Assembly (NCBI RefSeq): GCF_050948175.1
Contig: NC_135198.1
Location: 13,017,001-13,081,000, forward strand
Direction of reading: 5' to 3'
Length of the DNA stretch: 64,000 nucleotides
From: Xylocopa sonorina
Taxonomy: Eukaryota; Arthropoda; Insecta; Hymenoptera; Apidae
Shown here in pieces: positions 41,201 through 55,300 of the stretch. The translations under genes and the position numbers were made by a program. The notes under the pieces were generated by a model that worked only from the letters and a program-made list of their open reading frames with translations, was not told the DNA's origin and did no database searches. Position 1 is the stretch's first letter; each line of letters begins with the position of its first letter.

Positions 41201-44200
41201 TTCCACGATCGTTGTACTCGCGCAATTACACCTCGAGTCTGTGGTCGTAGACGCCATAGACAAGATCGTATCGACAGCGAATAAAAAGACCGCTTACTCG
41301 CTCGGCGGAATCGTATCGAGGCGATCGATCGTGCCGGTCCTCGCGTTCCTCTCGCCGGCCACGCACGCTGGTACACGCGAAGCGTAATCACGGTCCGTCG
41401 TGGTCGTCGTGGTCGTCGTCGTCGTATGGGAATGCGGCGCGTGGGCGAGGAAAGCACGCGAGGGATTAGAATTCCCGGCGAAACCGTGTCCTCCTCGGCT
41501 TTACACGACTTTCCACCGCGCGAGCCTGTTTTCACTCCGACGCACCGTGCTCGGAATTCACTTTTTCTCTCGCGCGTCCGCCGAACCAGCGAATCCTGGA
41601 CTCGTCCTGGATTTCATTAGTCGATCGCGGTACCGATTACGACAGGGAGCGCGCGTTAAGTAATTCCATCGGCGGACGCTGATAAATTGTGCTCGTTAAG
41701 TGAATCGAGAGACACGCGCACCCGGTCGACGCGCAGCGCGCGCGTAGGCGTTCATTCACTCGACGATGATGATGATTCCCTTCGCATACCGATTGCGACA
41801 CACGCTCGGATCGATTGTTGCCCTCGACGAATAGAACTCGCTCCTCTCCGAATCTGGCCCCGTTCTTCGAGCCTAAAATAGTGAACGCCATACGGACACG
41901 TAATCGACGATAAACGCCGCGTCGATCTCTTCTCCGTTCCGTCCGAGGAATCTCTGGATTTCCGTGAAACACGGTCCCATGGTTGGTCTTTATCGTGGAA
42001 AGAGCACCACCAGCTGGATACGACGTCACGATCCGGATGATAGCTGGGAAGGGCACCTCCCACCGTCCGCTTTGAGGAACCCTTTCTCGAAAGTGCCGTT
42101 CCGGCTGCGAGGAAGCGATGAACGGGAGCATTATATCCCGGGACAGTGATAAATCATTGTGCGCGTTAAGTCGAACGAGCTGCTTCTCCGGGGCCGATCA
42201 GCTGACGCATTGGCAGAGCGCACCAGAGGACGGTTCGGCAGGAGAGGCTATCTCGATCCGCGTTAACGGGTAACAGCGGTTAAGCGAGCAGTGCGTACAT
42301 TTCTGCCTCCTCTGCCGGACGTGCGTGCTTTCGTGCGTGAGCGCTGTTACCACGATCTTTCTCTTTCTCTCTTTCTCTCTCTCTCTCTGTCCCTCTTCTC
42401 TTCTCGCAGACTAGCTGGAAGCGCGATCGGCGAGCCGCGCTAAATTTAGAGTATGATCACCCGGTTGTTCGCGCTATCGGGACAAATAACCAGGCGATAA
42501 AGCGATTCGCGCGGCCGTAGAGCAGGCTGGAAGGCGTGTTACGCGCGGGGCATCGCGAGCCTGTCAAATTCGCTGGTGTCGCGGAACGGTCGCGAAGTCG
42601 TCTCCGCTTTTCCACGTGGCGAACACGTGCGCGACGAGAGGCCCTCGCATAGAGATACATACATACGTGCACGCGACGGAACTATGGGCGCCAAGTGGGA
42701 GAGTTCGAGCTACGTCGGCCGAGCATTTGGGAACGAGGACTCCGTTCGCCACGAGGATCGGTGAGTTGACGGACTTGCTGGTGGCGGTGGACGACGCGGA
42801 GAACCAGTCGCAGGGAAAAAGTCAATCTCGCGGACGATCGGAGTTTACGTTTACAGAAGGATCGCGCGAAGGCTGTCCGAACGTCGAAGATTCCGACGCG
42901 CGGACGGCGAACGTGTTTCCGTTGTGTCACGTCCCGAGTTGCAAATCCGCTGGCAGCCGGCCATCTCCGTAATGGAGTAAGTTTCTTTGCGGTTACAGCA
43001 AATAAACACGGATCGCTGGTATCGCGACAGGACGCGTCCATGTGTCTCGTTCCTCGTTTAGGGGTTGGCTGTGATCGCTTCACCCTCCAGCGCACCCTCC
43101 CGTCGCGAAGCTCGATAATTCAATTGAAAAGTCTTAACGGTAAGGATTCCTCGCATCTGAGAAACCCGACAGGTATCCCGCTCTTCCCGGTGCTTAGACG
43201 CGGAACGTGACTACCCGATTAAAGGCTTGGCGTTTTTCTGCCCGTCCAGTTTTCAAGAGGCGCGGAGAGGAACGCTAACGAAGCGGGGAGGAAAAAGAGG
43301 CTCGAACGAATGGAAAGTCGCGAAGCGTGGGCGGAAACCGGGAGACTTTTTTCACCGCGGCGAGGCGAACGGTAATAATCGCGAGGGATAAAGGTGGTTT
43401 CGAGACCGCGATTGTATGCAAATGCGCGTCGGACGTTGCCTGAAAGTAACTCGTTTGAGAGAGGACGATCGCGCCGCTTCACCGGAGCCGTAGATAACGA
43501 GGTTACTCGTTCGTGATAATTCTTATCGACGAGGAGAGCACAGGGCATTGTAGTCGCGTTCAGTCGCATTCGGTGCTTCCCGCGAGCCGTGCGCGCCACG
43601 ATCCGCCGTTTCACGTGGCCGATCAACGCGACGCGCGCTTTTGAAACTGCATTAATCATCCGTCAGTGATAACAACTACGTCACTCTTTCTCACGAAATC
43701 CGTCCCACGTGCCGATATCGATATCGATCGCTTCGAATAATCGGCGATAAGATCGTGCTGGCGACGAATCAGGCGGGCGATTAGAGGCGAAGCGGATCTC
43801 GCAGCTGGCAGACGCCGCGTTGAGTCAAAGTCCGACTAGATCTCGAGCAACGAGGCTCGACTCTCGTCGATTGGCCAATAACAGCCGCCTGTCAATCGTT
43901 TTAGTTCGCGTGCGTTAGAGCCGCGGTTCAACTTTCGATCGGACGCATTCGAGCGCGTTACGCTGCGGCTCGTCGACACGGCTCCGTGATTCACGCGACC
44001 AAGTGTCACGAGCGACGAGGTATCGATCCGTTCGACGAGCATCGCCGCGTTCGTACGATTCGATGAAACGAGTAACTCGGTACCGCTACGCGGCGGGCAG
44101 GAGGAGAGGCAGACTTTTACCTTTGATCGGCTAACGACGACGGAGCGAGCCGCGCTTACGATCCAGAAGAACGGTCCTCGTAATGGAAACCGTGGAGCGA

Positions 44201-46338
44201 AGGCCGCGTCGCGGCTCTCTGTTCTCAAGCGGAACGCGATGAGCCGCCTCGCTGGAGGGACGAGCGGCCAGTCGAAAGTCGCGCGCTGATCGCCGCGGAG
44301 CCGCGCAATCGGTGATTTCCAGGCGAAAGATGTTAGAAACGTCTGGGAAACCTGTCGATTCACACGGATGAGATCGTAACCGCTCGACGAGGTTTCCCTC
44401 GAGCGATAGTCGTCGGTGAGCGATCGTCACGTGTGCCACGCGGTCGAGCTGGTATCGCGTCGCGAAACGGCCGGATAGATTCCGTAACCGCATTTAAGTT
44501 AATTCGATTTGACCGGCTAGGGGGAACAGAGAGAACGACGAGACGCGGTCGTCGTCAGCCGAGTGGCCTCGTTCAGCTCGCGTTTCGTTTCAGTGTTGTC
44601 GCTGCCGAAGGTCGAGCACAACCGCGTGATCCCCTGAAAAGCTGCTCGAGGATCGCGTCCCCTTATCGCGATACGCGACCGTGTCGACGCTCGAACGATA
44701 AGCCATTCGCGACGAGAGGGATCTCGGTGTATTAGACTCGCGCGATACGGACTTGGCGTCACCAGTCGCTCGTTATCGCCGCGCCATTCGTGTTGCCTCG
44801 CGAGTGCTCCGACAATCACCACCATGGTCTTGGACGACGGGCTCTCCGTGAAAGAGCTGACGGAGATGAGGAAGAAAACACCGCGGTTCCCCTCGAGGGA
44901 GAGGAACTTCGCCGTGAGACGACGAGGAATACGGAGAACGTTCCCTTCGAGTCTAGGCAGCGCGTTCCCTCTCGCAGCTCCCCAGCCTGATATTCACGAG
45001 GAGGAGCCGGCGAACTACGCCCACGAACAGTCCCGCAGCGATGACGCTCCTAGACTGTAAGACTTATTGATTTAGTAAACGTATCGGTTAGAAGGGTTAG
45101 ACTGGATAGAGCGATTCGTAGAAGGTGGGCGTCATTGCTGACAAAACCTTACGAATTTGGGTCACGTATTACCGAAGGCTTTTATCGAAGGTGGACACCG
45201 GTGTATCGAGCTTCGATCGAGAAGATCGCGAGAAGCGTCGCGTTACGCGTCTCTGCCTCGTAATTGAGGTGACGAGCGACGCGTTCGAGCGACGTGTAAA
45301 GATCGTCAGCCATTTTCATTGATCTAATAGGACGATCAAAGAGACGCTCTGCGCTCGCTGATGGGAACGAACGCGACGATCCGTCCGCTTTTCATAGTTC
45401 ATAAGCTTCGCTCTGTCGCTTGTTCAGAGCGACGCGATGATTCTCACGTAGCGCGTTCGCTCTGTCGACGTCCAACGATTCGACGCGCGACTCGTTTTCG
45501 ATCGATAACGCGCGAGTCCCTCCGCGACGGATATGGAATTTGTTTGCTTTTGATAAATTCGAATTGGCATGCCACTCGCGGGAGAATGACTCACACCGTC
45601 GAGTCACTCGATCGTCGCTGTCGTTTAAATTCGGCGAGCCGATTTTGCGGACGGTTTCGACGAATAGAACGCAGCAATTTTGCAACGACGCCTCGCGTGT
45701 ATTTCAAGTCGCGCGTTTCATAAAACCCGCGGGTGATCACCGCGGCCGACTTGCGCAAGTCGAATTATTCAGAGACATTTTGCGAAATCCTCTCTCCGAA
45801 CCTGTCCAATATCGACGTAAACTGGCGGCACACGTCCCCGACAATTACCTTGCGTTTCACCCGTGAGATTAATGACGTCAGTGATCGATAATACGGCCCG
45901 ATTGGACGCCACGTAACGTCCCGTGCCGAGCCGTTTCGAATGCCTTTTACATCCAACGGCGAACGTTGCGTCACGCGGTTGGAAATTTCGTGACGAGTTC
46001 TTAACGAGGTTCCGCGTTTGCCGATTTGTCGATTCGTGTGCGTACCACGCGGAGAACGCCAGTCCGCGGCGAGAAATCGAGATCCAGCGTGGGCTGGCCC
46101 GATGTCGCGTACGAGATTGCGAACGATCGTTTATTGTTTCAAACTCGTTCGACGCTTATTCACCCGGCGAACGTCCTAGAAAACCCGTGGCTAGCCAAAA
46201 TATATGAGCTCGTCAAATAAATCTCACTCATGTCCGTACCAGAATAAGTCAGCGACTCATTGCCAAGGTGATTCGTTCGAATCTTATTCCTGGTGATGTT
46301 CGATCTTCGATCGCGTCAGATACCTCCGGTTCATCGTT

Positions 46339-46379
<41 letters not shown>

Positions 46380-49300
46380 GCTTCGCAACTAGTTTGCGAA
46401 GCAAAAAGCCGGGCTCTCTGATCAGCGATCGATGTTTTTCTTCCTGGCAACCTGCTGAAACGTAAATTCGAGAAGATTTACACGAGCTCGAGGAAGCTGG
46501 CGAAAGAATCGGCGCGCGCTAGTCAAATATTTGCCCATAGGAAGACTTTGCGAGCGACGGGCGAGCATCCAAAAACGTACGCGTGTGTTTACGACAGGCT
46601 GTCTTGCGGTGGTCGGCCGGTTTCTCGAGGCATGCCAAAATCTTCGTGGCTTATGTCACGCCATCGCGGTTAATCTGCGCAGCTTTCGAGGGAAGCTTCT
46701 CCAAATCCTCCTCCAGCTATTACCAGTGGTCCCCCTCTTACGTAAACCGCGAAAAACGACGCTATCGTCGCTGGCTAATTCCGCGTCCAGTGCACGCGGA
46801 AAACGCGACACGGATCCTCGACGCGTTCACCTCTCGCGCTTGGCGTAAACGAAGGAAGAACGCCTCGGAAGAGACAAAGTGGTCGCGTCCAGGAACGAGT
46901 TACTCTGAACCACCTAGCTGGTCAGCCGATTCGCTGTTTAAATTATTACCACCGATATTGCTTCCCACCGAGAGCTTTCACCCGGCGGCTACAACCTTTT
47001 ACGATCGAGATTTTCGTGAAAATACGAGGGCAATTCCTCTTCCGCATCGCGAGAGAAACCGAGGCGCATAAACGGTAATGATAATAATTAAAGTCGAGGA
47101 GAGCGAGGTGCCTCGGGCGCGCATCCTAATAACACCGAGGAACGCGATCCTCCTTTCCCCGTTTACCGCGTTCGAGCGAAACGACTCGCGCGAGTAGCCA
47201 TCGGCCGACTTGTTGCGCGCGTCCAAAGCGAAACGGCCAGGTCGAACGCGAAACGCGGCCACGCGTTCGTGCCATTCGATGGCCACGACGAGGAAATGTC
47301 GCGACGTCGTTTCGCACGAGGCGATTTACACGATCATATTCGCGGACACCTTTCGTCGAGCAGTCGCGAGTTCAGACCCGGTGGTCGCGGTTCGTTGCCT
47401 CTCATGGCTACAGGATGCTCGCGTTCGTTCGAGAACGAGACCGCGTGGAAGGCAAATCGCGGATCAACGGGGCTGCGCGGGCCGCGCTTCTAATTCCACT
47501 CGTGGTCGGTTGCAATTCACGACAAGGTGGGAGCTTCGTCTCGCGGAGCTTTCGACGACATCCGAGGGATCCGCGTCGCCCGCGCCTGCGCCACCGTACC
47601 GCCGCTGTTTCTCGGGCCACCCGGTATTAACTATAGGTACACACCTACCTACGTCCTCGTCGAATCTCATGGCGCCAGTTTGAAGTACGCTCCTTCTGCG
47701 AATGCACTCTGTTACGTGGCCCGCGCCGCGCCGCGCCGTGCCGTCGCCTCCGATTTCGAATCTCCCGCGCTGCCACCGCGTTACGCTTTATCTCCTTCCG
47801 TTTAATCGGTATCGCCGCCGAGTTTCACTGTCGTCCCTCTCGTCCCGGTTCGGGACACAACAGTTCCACCACCCCTGGTGAAGATAGTGCTACGATCCCG
47901 TCTCGTCTCTCCTCTCGTTCTTTGCCAACGGTTACGAGTGCTGCAGTTTCCCCGTGAAGTAATACCCACCGTGGCGGAGACGCGGTTCTCCTCTGTGTAC
48001 ACACGTGCAAGTTGTTAACGGTAGGCGCGATGCATTCGTCGTGACGCGACGGAGGTCGAGCGGTCTGCGCGATATGCGAGGACGGATTCTCGAGTGGCTG
48101 GAGTTCGAGGTAAACTGGGACCATCGCGGAGTGTCGTTATCACCGCTGGCCAGGGATGTCGATCGCGATCATCGCGTCGATACACAGTCGACGGACGAGA
48201 CAACGCGAAATTGCGTGTTATCCCGCGAGCTATTTCGAACGGCCAGCATCGCTCGCGCTTAAATATAGCGATCGTTCGTCTAATTAATAACTCGACGATA
48301 ACTCGTCTTTGTGCTCGTCTCGCGACGCGTGTCACCCGATCGCGAGCAACCGACGTCGCGGCTACGCGAACGCTCCCGTTCGCCAGAGGATCGTGTCGCG
48401 ATAACACGCGTATTGCATCCCGCGGGGGAGGCAGGCTGATAAACCAGCTGTCGCCGTTGGAATTTTTTATCGCGCGTCTTTCGGCCCGTTGCGCGGATTG
48501 GTTCGCGGATTGCTCGTCGAAATTCTCGACGACGCAGAACGGTCGATGATTCAGCCGTCGAAGAAGCCGCGATTTCTTTTCTTTTCGATTGGGACGCGCG
48601 GCAGGTGATCGACGGTCGAACGACCAAAATATATACGCGCGCAGCCCTATTAACGATTTCTGTTGCTGGCAAACGAATCCGGTTGGGCGCGATTCGGCGA
48701 CTGACTAACTACCGGCCAACCCCTGTCCTTTCTCCCCCCGTCGCGGATGATTCACCTGCGACGAAATAGTCGGTTTCCAGGTAAAGCAATTTCGGAAATT
48801 GGAAGAAAGACGGCCTCTCCGGGCCCCCGTCACCGATCTTTGATCGTATCAAGCCATTAATGCCCCGGTATATAGGTAACGCGCGCGTCGGACGCTATTA
48901 GGCTCCTTCCTTCCCCGCTTACGTCAACTCCGTTCGCGCACGCTGCAAGCGGTTGCCCGCTGTCTGCTGTCTAACGTGTTATTTATACGTCGGAGGTACG
49001 GAATGGCCAGCCAGCCGATCGAATTCATATCGATATGTTGTTAGAACGGAGTCTTCCTCCTGGCAATTCCGGGAGATCCGGAATTAATTGATTAATCGGT
49101 CTCCCAACGGAATCCGGAATAGAACGAGGTATTCCTTTTCTCTTGCCAGTTCTCATCGCGGAGACTCGGTGTAAAGCGTAAGACGCGCGCTTCTTCCTTT
49201 TCCTCTTTCTTTCGAGCTGGCACTCCGTTATCTTCGACGGTAGATAATCGCGTCGCGACAGCGTACAGCACTCCGATTTTATTAGCTTTGCCAGCGAGCG

Positions 49301-52300
49301 GCGATCGTTTCGAAAATTTCCCCTCGTTAAGATAATCGCGGTCACGTAGTACCTTGGACGCGTATCCGTCGGTCGAAAGTTCGGTAGTTGGACGTCGTGG
49401 ACAATTGGATTGCACCGACCTTGCAGATAAGACAACGCGTCGCGATAGTCCAGTTACCAGTGGAACGCGTCCAAGGCTCGCTGATAAAGTTATCAGAGAT
49501 CGAGAGGGGGGATCGATGCCGATCGAAGGTTCGCGCGCGCGCGAACGTATCCTCCTCGCGTCCTTTTCCGCGCGGCGACACACGCGGAGGCTCGCCCGCT
49601 CGCCTGCACGCACGCATGTGTGTACAGAGCTACCCCAGAGGATGATCCTCCCTATAAATAACCGCGTGACTTCGTGAACCGTGGCGATTTCCGCAATGAA
49701 AATAAATCCAACCGGCCGTGCGTACTCGCCGGCTCGTGCCCATGGCCTGTCCGTTCGAGTCTACGCGTAATAATTTTTCCGTACGACAGCCGAATGCTCG
49801 TCTCGATGATCAAACAAACGATCGGGCTCCGTTCAGCCTGAATTATAAACTCGCGAGAGCAACGGCAATTTCACGATCTTGCTACAAACGTCCGCGGCGT
49901 ATCGTGTTATCTTTCGGTCGCCTGATCGATAAGCCATTTTTTACGAGGGGTTTGCAAGCCGGAGAAAGAACGGATCGACGGCCATCGAGAGTGTTCCTCG
50001 CACGCCGCTCGAGAGGAACGCTCGATCATCTTCGCCGTCGCTTTCCTTCGATCGCGACGATCAGTGTCTGAGTGCCCGGTGAAAGTACCATCTATGTATG
50101 ATTTTCCAGAGATTCCTTCGTCCCGCTCGGTGAAACGGCGAGCCTCGCGATTTTTTCCATGACTCACACTCGAGAGTAAAGTTCAGCGTGTCAGTGGCTC
50201 GAGCACCGGTAATTACAACGCAGAAATTCGCTCGGCTGTGCGATTAATCATCGTGAACACCTGTCGAGGACCCAGAAGGGAAGATAGACCGCGCGACGAA
50301 CGCCTCGAAACCCTCGAGAACCAGCAGGACGCGATGAAGATCGACGGTGGCGAGTCACAGGACTCATCCTGAACGACAAACTTCAGAGGCGTCACACGAC
50401 GCCGACGCTGCTCTCGAGCTCGGGCCACAGGATGAGTCCGAAGGGACCCAGCCAGGAGGGGCCGAAAATGGAGGTCAGAGTGTCCTGCGTGCCGTCCCCG
50501 GGCGCGGAGCCGCAAGGGATCAGGGTGAAGATACCAGAGCCCAAAAAGCGACCCATGAGCCCTCCGATTCACGAGGCGATGCGCACCAGATGTCCCTCGG
50601 TGCCTGAGAAGGACCTCTACAAGAAGACCGCGTCGCTCGATCGTCGAGACCGATATCCAACGTTGTCAGGCGCCGAGATCAAGAGGGGGCTGATACCTGG
50701 CAGCGTCGACGCGCCACGCGGCAGGAGGAACCCCATGCTCGATCGGAAGAATCGTTTCCCGACGATATCCGGGGCGGAATTGAAGCGAAGCCTCGCCATC
50801 GGGAAGTGTCCTCTGGAGGACGGGCTGGATCTCAGCCTGGCGCCCTGGCCAGGCATGAAATGGGCCTGCGTCAGGGTGTTACACCTCTATTGCAAGGTGT
50901 TCGACCAGTTCGAGTTGTTCGAGCTGATAGTTAGGTAATTGACCAGCCAAGTTAGTTTTCCGTTCCCTTCTGGAACGGGTTCCCTTCGATTGAATTATAT
51001 GGTAAACCTGTTCTAGCGGGTTTTCGATCTAGCCGTCGAGGTTGGAACGCGTTCGATTCAGGTTTTACGCGCGGAGCCAGGTTTTCGCTGGACTCGCGTT
51101 CTGGCAGGCTCGGCTGTTGTCGCCTACGAGTTCGCCAGGCTCGAGGTGTTTCATTCCCCGAGGGACGACGGCGCTTAAGGCGGTCGTACCTCGACCGATT
51201 CCCAGCGTCGCGTCCAACGACGGTTAATATTTGCTCGTCCGAGACACGCGCCATCGCAGTTGATAGATCGTTGGCGAACCTTGTCCCTAACGCCTTTTAC
51301 GGGCAGCGTAACAATCCCGAGGCAAGGTGTTTACTCGATAAGATCGCTCGCAATTAAAATTCTAGAGCTCCATTAGCGGCGACGGGGATAGAAAAGGGAC
51401 AGATAGAAGGGGATGGGGACAGTGTAAATATAATTAACCCGCATTAACAGGCAGACAGAGTCCCCGCTGATAGCCCGTCCGTTGCTCGTTTCTACGGCGG
51501 AGAACAACAGCTAGAAAGTGGGACCGCAGCCAGTCACGTCGCCAGGCTGCTTCTCGCAGTTGCTTCTCGCTTCTCGAGATTTCACGCGGGTCCGTCTAGC
51601 CTGGCACGCGAAAGGCTGAGCGCGCGACACGCGCGATTTCTTCGATCGGAGGCACATACAAATCGAATTAGCGTCGCTTAACGATCCGTGCGATGGACGG
51701 AGTATTCCGCCACAGCCAGCGGTGGCGGTGCGACATTGATGTCTTCCGCTGCTGGCAATTATAAACTCGTCGCGACGACGACGACGACGACGACGACGAC
51801 TCCTGCCCACCTTTTCCCGCGACCGTTTCTTTCCTCGCCGTTGAGCCTCGCATTAATATAACTCGAGTTCTACGTCCCTTTTTTCCCCTCGCCCCCTCGC
51901 GGATTCCGCTCGAACGGCGCCGCTTACAAGCGTTACGCGTGTACCACCCATCGTGGAATGTCAGGACAAATCGCTCGGTTTATATATCGTCCGGGGAATT
52001 AATTGCGCGGTATGGTCTCGTTCGCCGGAACGTACAGACGCAAATAGTCCCGCGTAACCTCGTAAATTATTCGGCGAGATTTTTACGGTAACCGCGGGCC
52101 AATTTTTGTCCAGCTTTACGAGAGACACTTTCGACTCGCCTCTGTTCCCACCGGACGATTACAGCCGACCGCCGGGCCCCGACGACGAGGTTCAATTGAA
52201 AGGAGGCGCGCAATTGGTTAAACCAGGGGCTCGTTACCTTCCATGCGACCGCCGCGAGGGGCGATCGAATCAAAGTTAACCCTTTCGAGCGCGGCGATTC

Positions 52301-55300
52301 CATCAGAGAAGGAAAGCGTAAACGGTTATAGATTATTCCGCGCGACTGAAAATTCGATATCCCCGATAGAAAGTGTCGCTGTGTTGTGTCTGGTGTATGC
52401 GTGCCGTCTACACAAGATCGAATCGGTGTCAGCTGACATTCGCGTGGGCAAACGAAAACGAGCGTGTCGCTAGCGAACGAGTGGAAACCGTTCTAGGACG
52501 TTGGGCCGTGAATTCGAATGAATTATGGTCCACACGCGAGTATTGCGTTTCACGTTCTCCGAGTTAACGAGGCGTCAACGTTAATTTGCATCCACCCTCC
52601 GATGCCAGGACGCATCCGCGCGGCTCGTATAATATCGGGAGATGGCACCCCCTTCTTAGCGAGAGCGCGCGCGCAGAAAGTAAAAAAAAAAAAAAAAAAG
52701 GCAACGAGGCCGTCCCGGCTGAGCCGCGAGAACTCTTTATCGTTTAAAAAGCTCTTTGCGGACGGCGAGTTATGGTCCGCTGGCAAACAAGGTGACCGTT
52801 TCTCTGACATTATGGACGTGATATTATGGAAACCGTTCCGCTGCTCCCCCAGCGAATTATTCCTCCACGGTTAGAGGACTAGATCGTTCCCAAGCTAAAA
52901 GTCAACTCGACTCGCGCACGCGTTCCCGTAGCCCCACGTAGCCGGTGAAAGATAAGTTTTACGAGCCGATAGCGTATCTACGATCGCGTAAAAACGGGAC
53001 GACGACGATCCCTCTCTCGCGCGATGTTCGCGATCGAACCTCCGCGAGAACAACCGCGGGGAGGTATTTTTTTTTTTTTTTTTTTTTCGTCCCGGTTACT
53101 CGATCGACGGAAATAGGGTGTCAAGTTGCGTCGCGCGCGAATATTTCCCAGCCTCGAAATCGCGTTTCTATGAAACCAGATTTTATGGCGGCCCATTAAT
53201 ACGTTCGCAGGCACTGTTAAATTTAACGAGCATCTCTCCTCCGCGGCGATCTTCGCCCGGCCCCCGTAAATCGGACTTGGCGAATTTACGACCGAATCAC
53301 TGCCCCTCTCCTAACGGTCGCCGTATTATTTTTACTCTCGCGTTTCTATCCGATCGCCGTGTCAGATAAAGATATCATCGCTTGTCGAAGTTTATCAGGA
53401 CGCCCCTTATCGTCGGGTGATCGGAAAAACGAACACGGTAACGAGGGTAGGAGTGCGCTCGCGGTAGCAACGGGACGACCTTGCTGCTGACATATCCGGA
53501 AGGGTGCGGTGGAGCTGCGTCGAATGCCATCGGCGTGGCGAATGCAACCCCTTCATTATACGATTGACGTTCGATTCCGAGCATTAGCGTGTCCCACGCG
53601 TGGGCGACGTGGGAATTAGAATCGCGACCTCTGCCATTCCGCCTCCTTCGAGTCCTTCTCTCCAGAAGGTTTCCCTTCGGTAGCCCGGTGAAATGAACAA
53701 AGAACGCTGGGCCAATTTCCATAGGCGGGAAAAAGTGATGATCGTGGACGTGAGCGCCAGGAAACGGGGGAACGCATTTGCACTAAGCACGCTATCAGCT
53801 CGGGATGCGCGTTGCGCTCGAGCGCAATAAAACTCGATTAGAGGTTCTATTAAGATACGCTAGGCGTAGTCGGAGTTAATGAAAGACCGGAGACAAATAT
53901 TTAACGTCCGTGATATCCTCGGTTTAATAGACACGTTCAACAAGCCATGTATCGGCTGGTGTCCGGCCCACATAGAGCCGCGGGGAAACTAAGGCAATTT
54001 CCTAAACGGGCGAGGGACATTAATCTCGTGGCTCGATACACCGAGCACGAGAAATTCCGAGTAATATCATGAATGATGCATGACTCGGCGAAGTAACAAG
54101 CCGCTGAGAGATTCCTTTTCCTTTTGCAGAAAGAACTGCACCAGTTGCAAGTGCCCCCGGGAGGCGCACGATGTGTGCCACGAGGAATGGGTGTCGGTCA
54201 GGTCCCGTTTGGGCCTGAAAGGCGATGAATCCTCGTGCTCGACTCCGTTCGACCCACGAGCGAAGGGCCTCGCCTGGGCCCCACCTGGTCTGCCAGCTCA
54301 CAAGGTGGGTAAATCGCGATCATCTTCTTCGTCTTTTCTTCCTCTTCTTCTTCTTCTTCTTCTTCTTCTTCTTCTTCTTCTTCTTCTTCTTCTTCTTCTT
54401 CCTTCTCCGCTTCTTGTTCTTCTTCGTCCTCCTCCTCCTCCTCCATCACGCACACGACGCAGTAATCGCTTCCTGTTAGACCGTAAGCTCGGATTCGACG
54501 CGCCCGTGGAAGATTCAACAAACAAACCGTGACACGTGAAATTGAACAATTGTCGAGAGTTATCGCCTCGATTACGAAAGGATACGTTCCTCTAATAAGA
54601 TACGATGATACGATCGCCGAGAACGGGGCATCTCGCGCGTTCACGGTTAAATAAGCTGGTTTACACGGGCGACGCCGCGCTCGCACGCACGCTTGGCTAC
54701 CTTCCAGTTCTCAATATTTTCCAAAACCATCGCCATAAATTAACAGCCCGAAGCAGCGGGTCTTTATCGCCACCGGATGCTTTATCGCGCACGCTTCCCG
54801 TGACCGCTGCCCACTCGATTTAACGATATTTTTATTAGCCCCCAGACAACCGACACCCGAGCCACCGCATCCTTGTTCCGCTGCCCACCTTCTTTCACCG
54901 CCGGACGTTACACGATTTTCTCGTTACAGGTGGAGGAATACTTCTCCATGCTACCGGAGATATCCGTGCCCAGGCTCGGCACGTCTGGTGAACGATACAG
55001 GGACCGACAATTGGCGATTCAGCTGCCTAAGCAGGACTTGGCCAGAGCTTATTGTCGCCACTTGAACCCGAAACACGCCAGCAGTGCCGACGACTTCATG
55101 GCGGCGAGGAACGAGATCGCGTTGGATATCGGTAGCGTCCAGGAAGTGCTTGAACGAGATCTCGTGAGTTCTGCGCGGTATCCTTGTCGCACGCATCCCT
55201 TTGCTATCCGCGATTAAATCGATCTAACGCGATCTTGACGCCCACCTTCGCAGGACTGCGGTGGATGTCACGCGCCATTGAAGGAAGGCACGCTTGCCGT

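Larger units (their letters stand above)
50935..54129 (+). other. Last part of intron 2; repeats only
   Basis: No coding exon was recognised. The stretch contains a CGA/ACG trinucleotide run at 51774-51800, an A run at 52682-52699 and a T run at 53067-53088. It ends with the acceptor TTCCTTTTCCTTTTGCAG before 54130. Confidence 0.45.

Noticed and set aside
54080..54686. Frames with long poly-L, poly-F or poly-E tracts on both strands
   Set aside because: They come from the TTC repeat. Only the plus-strand PET exon 54130-54304 within the region is supported by splice borders and homology.
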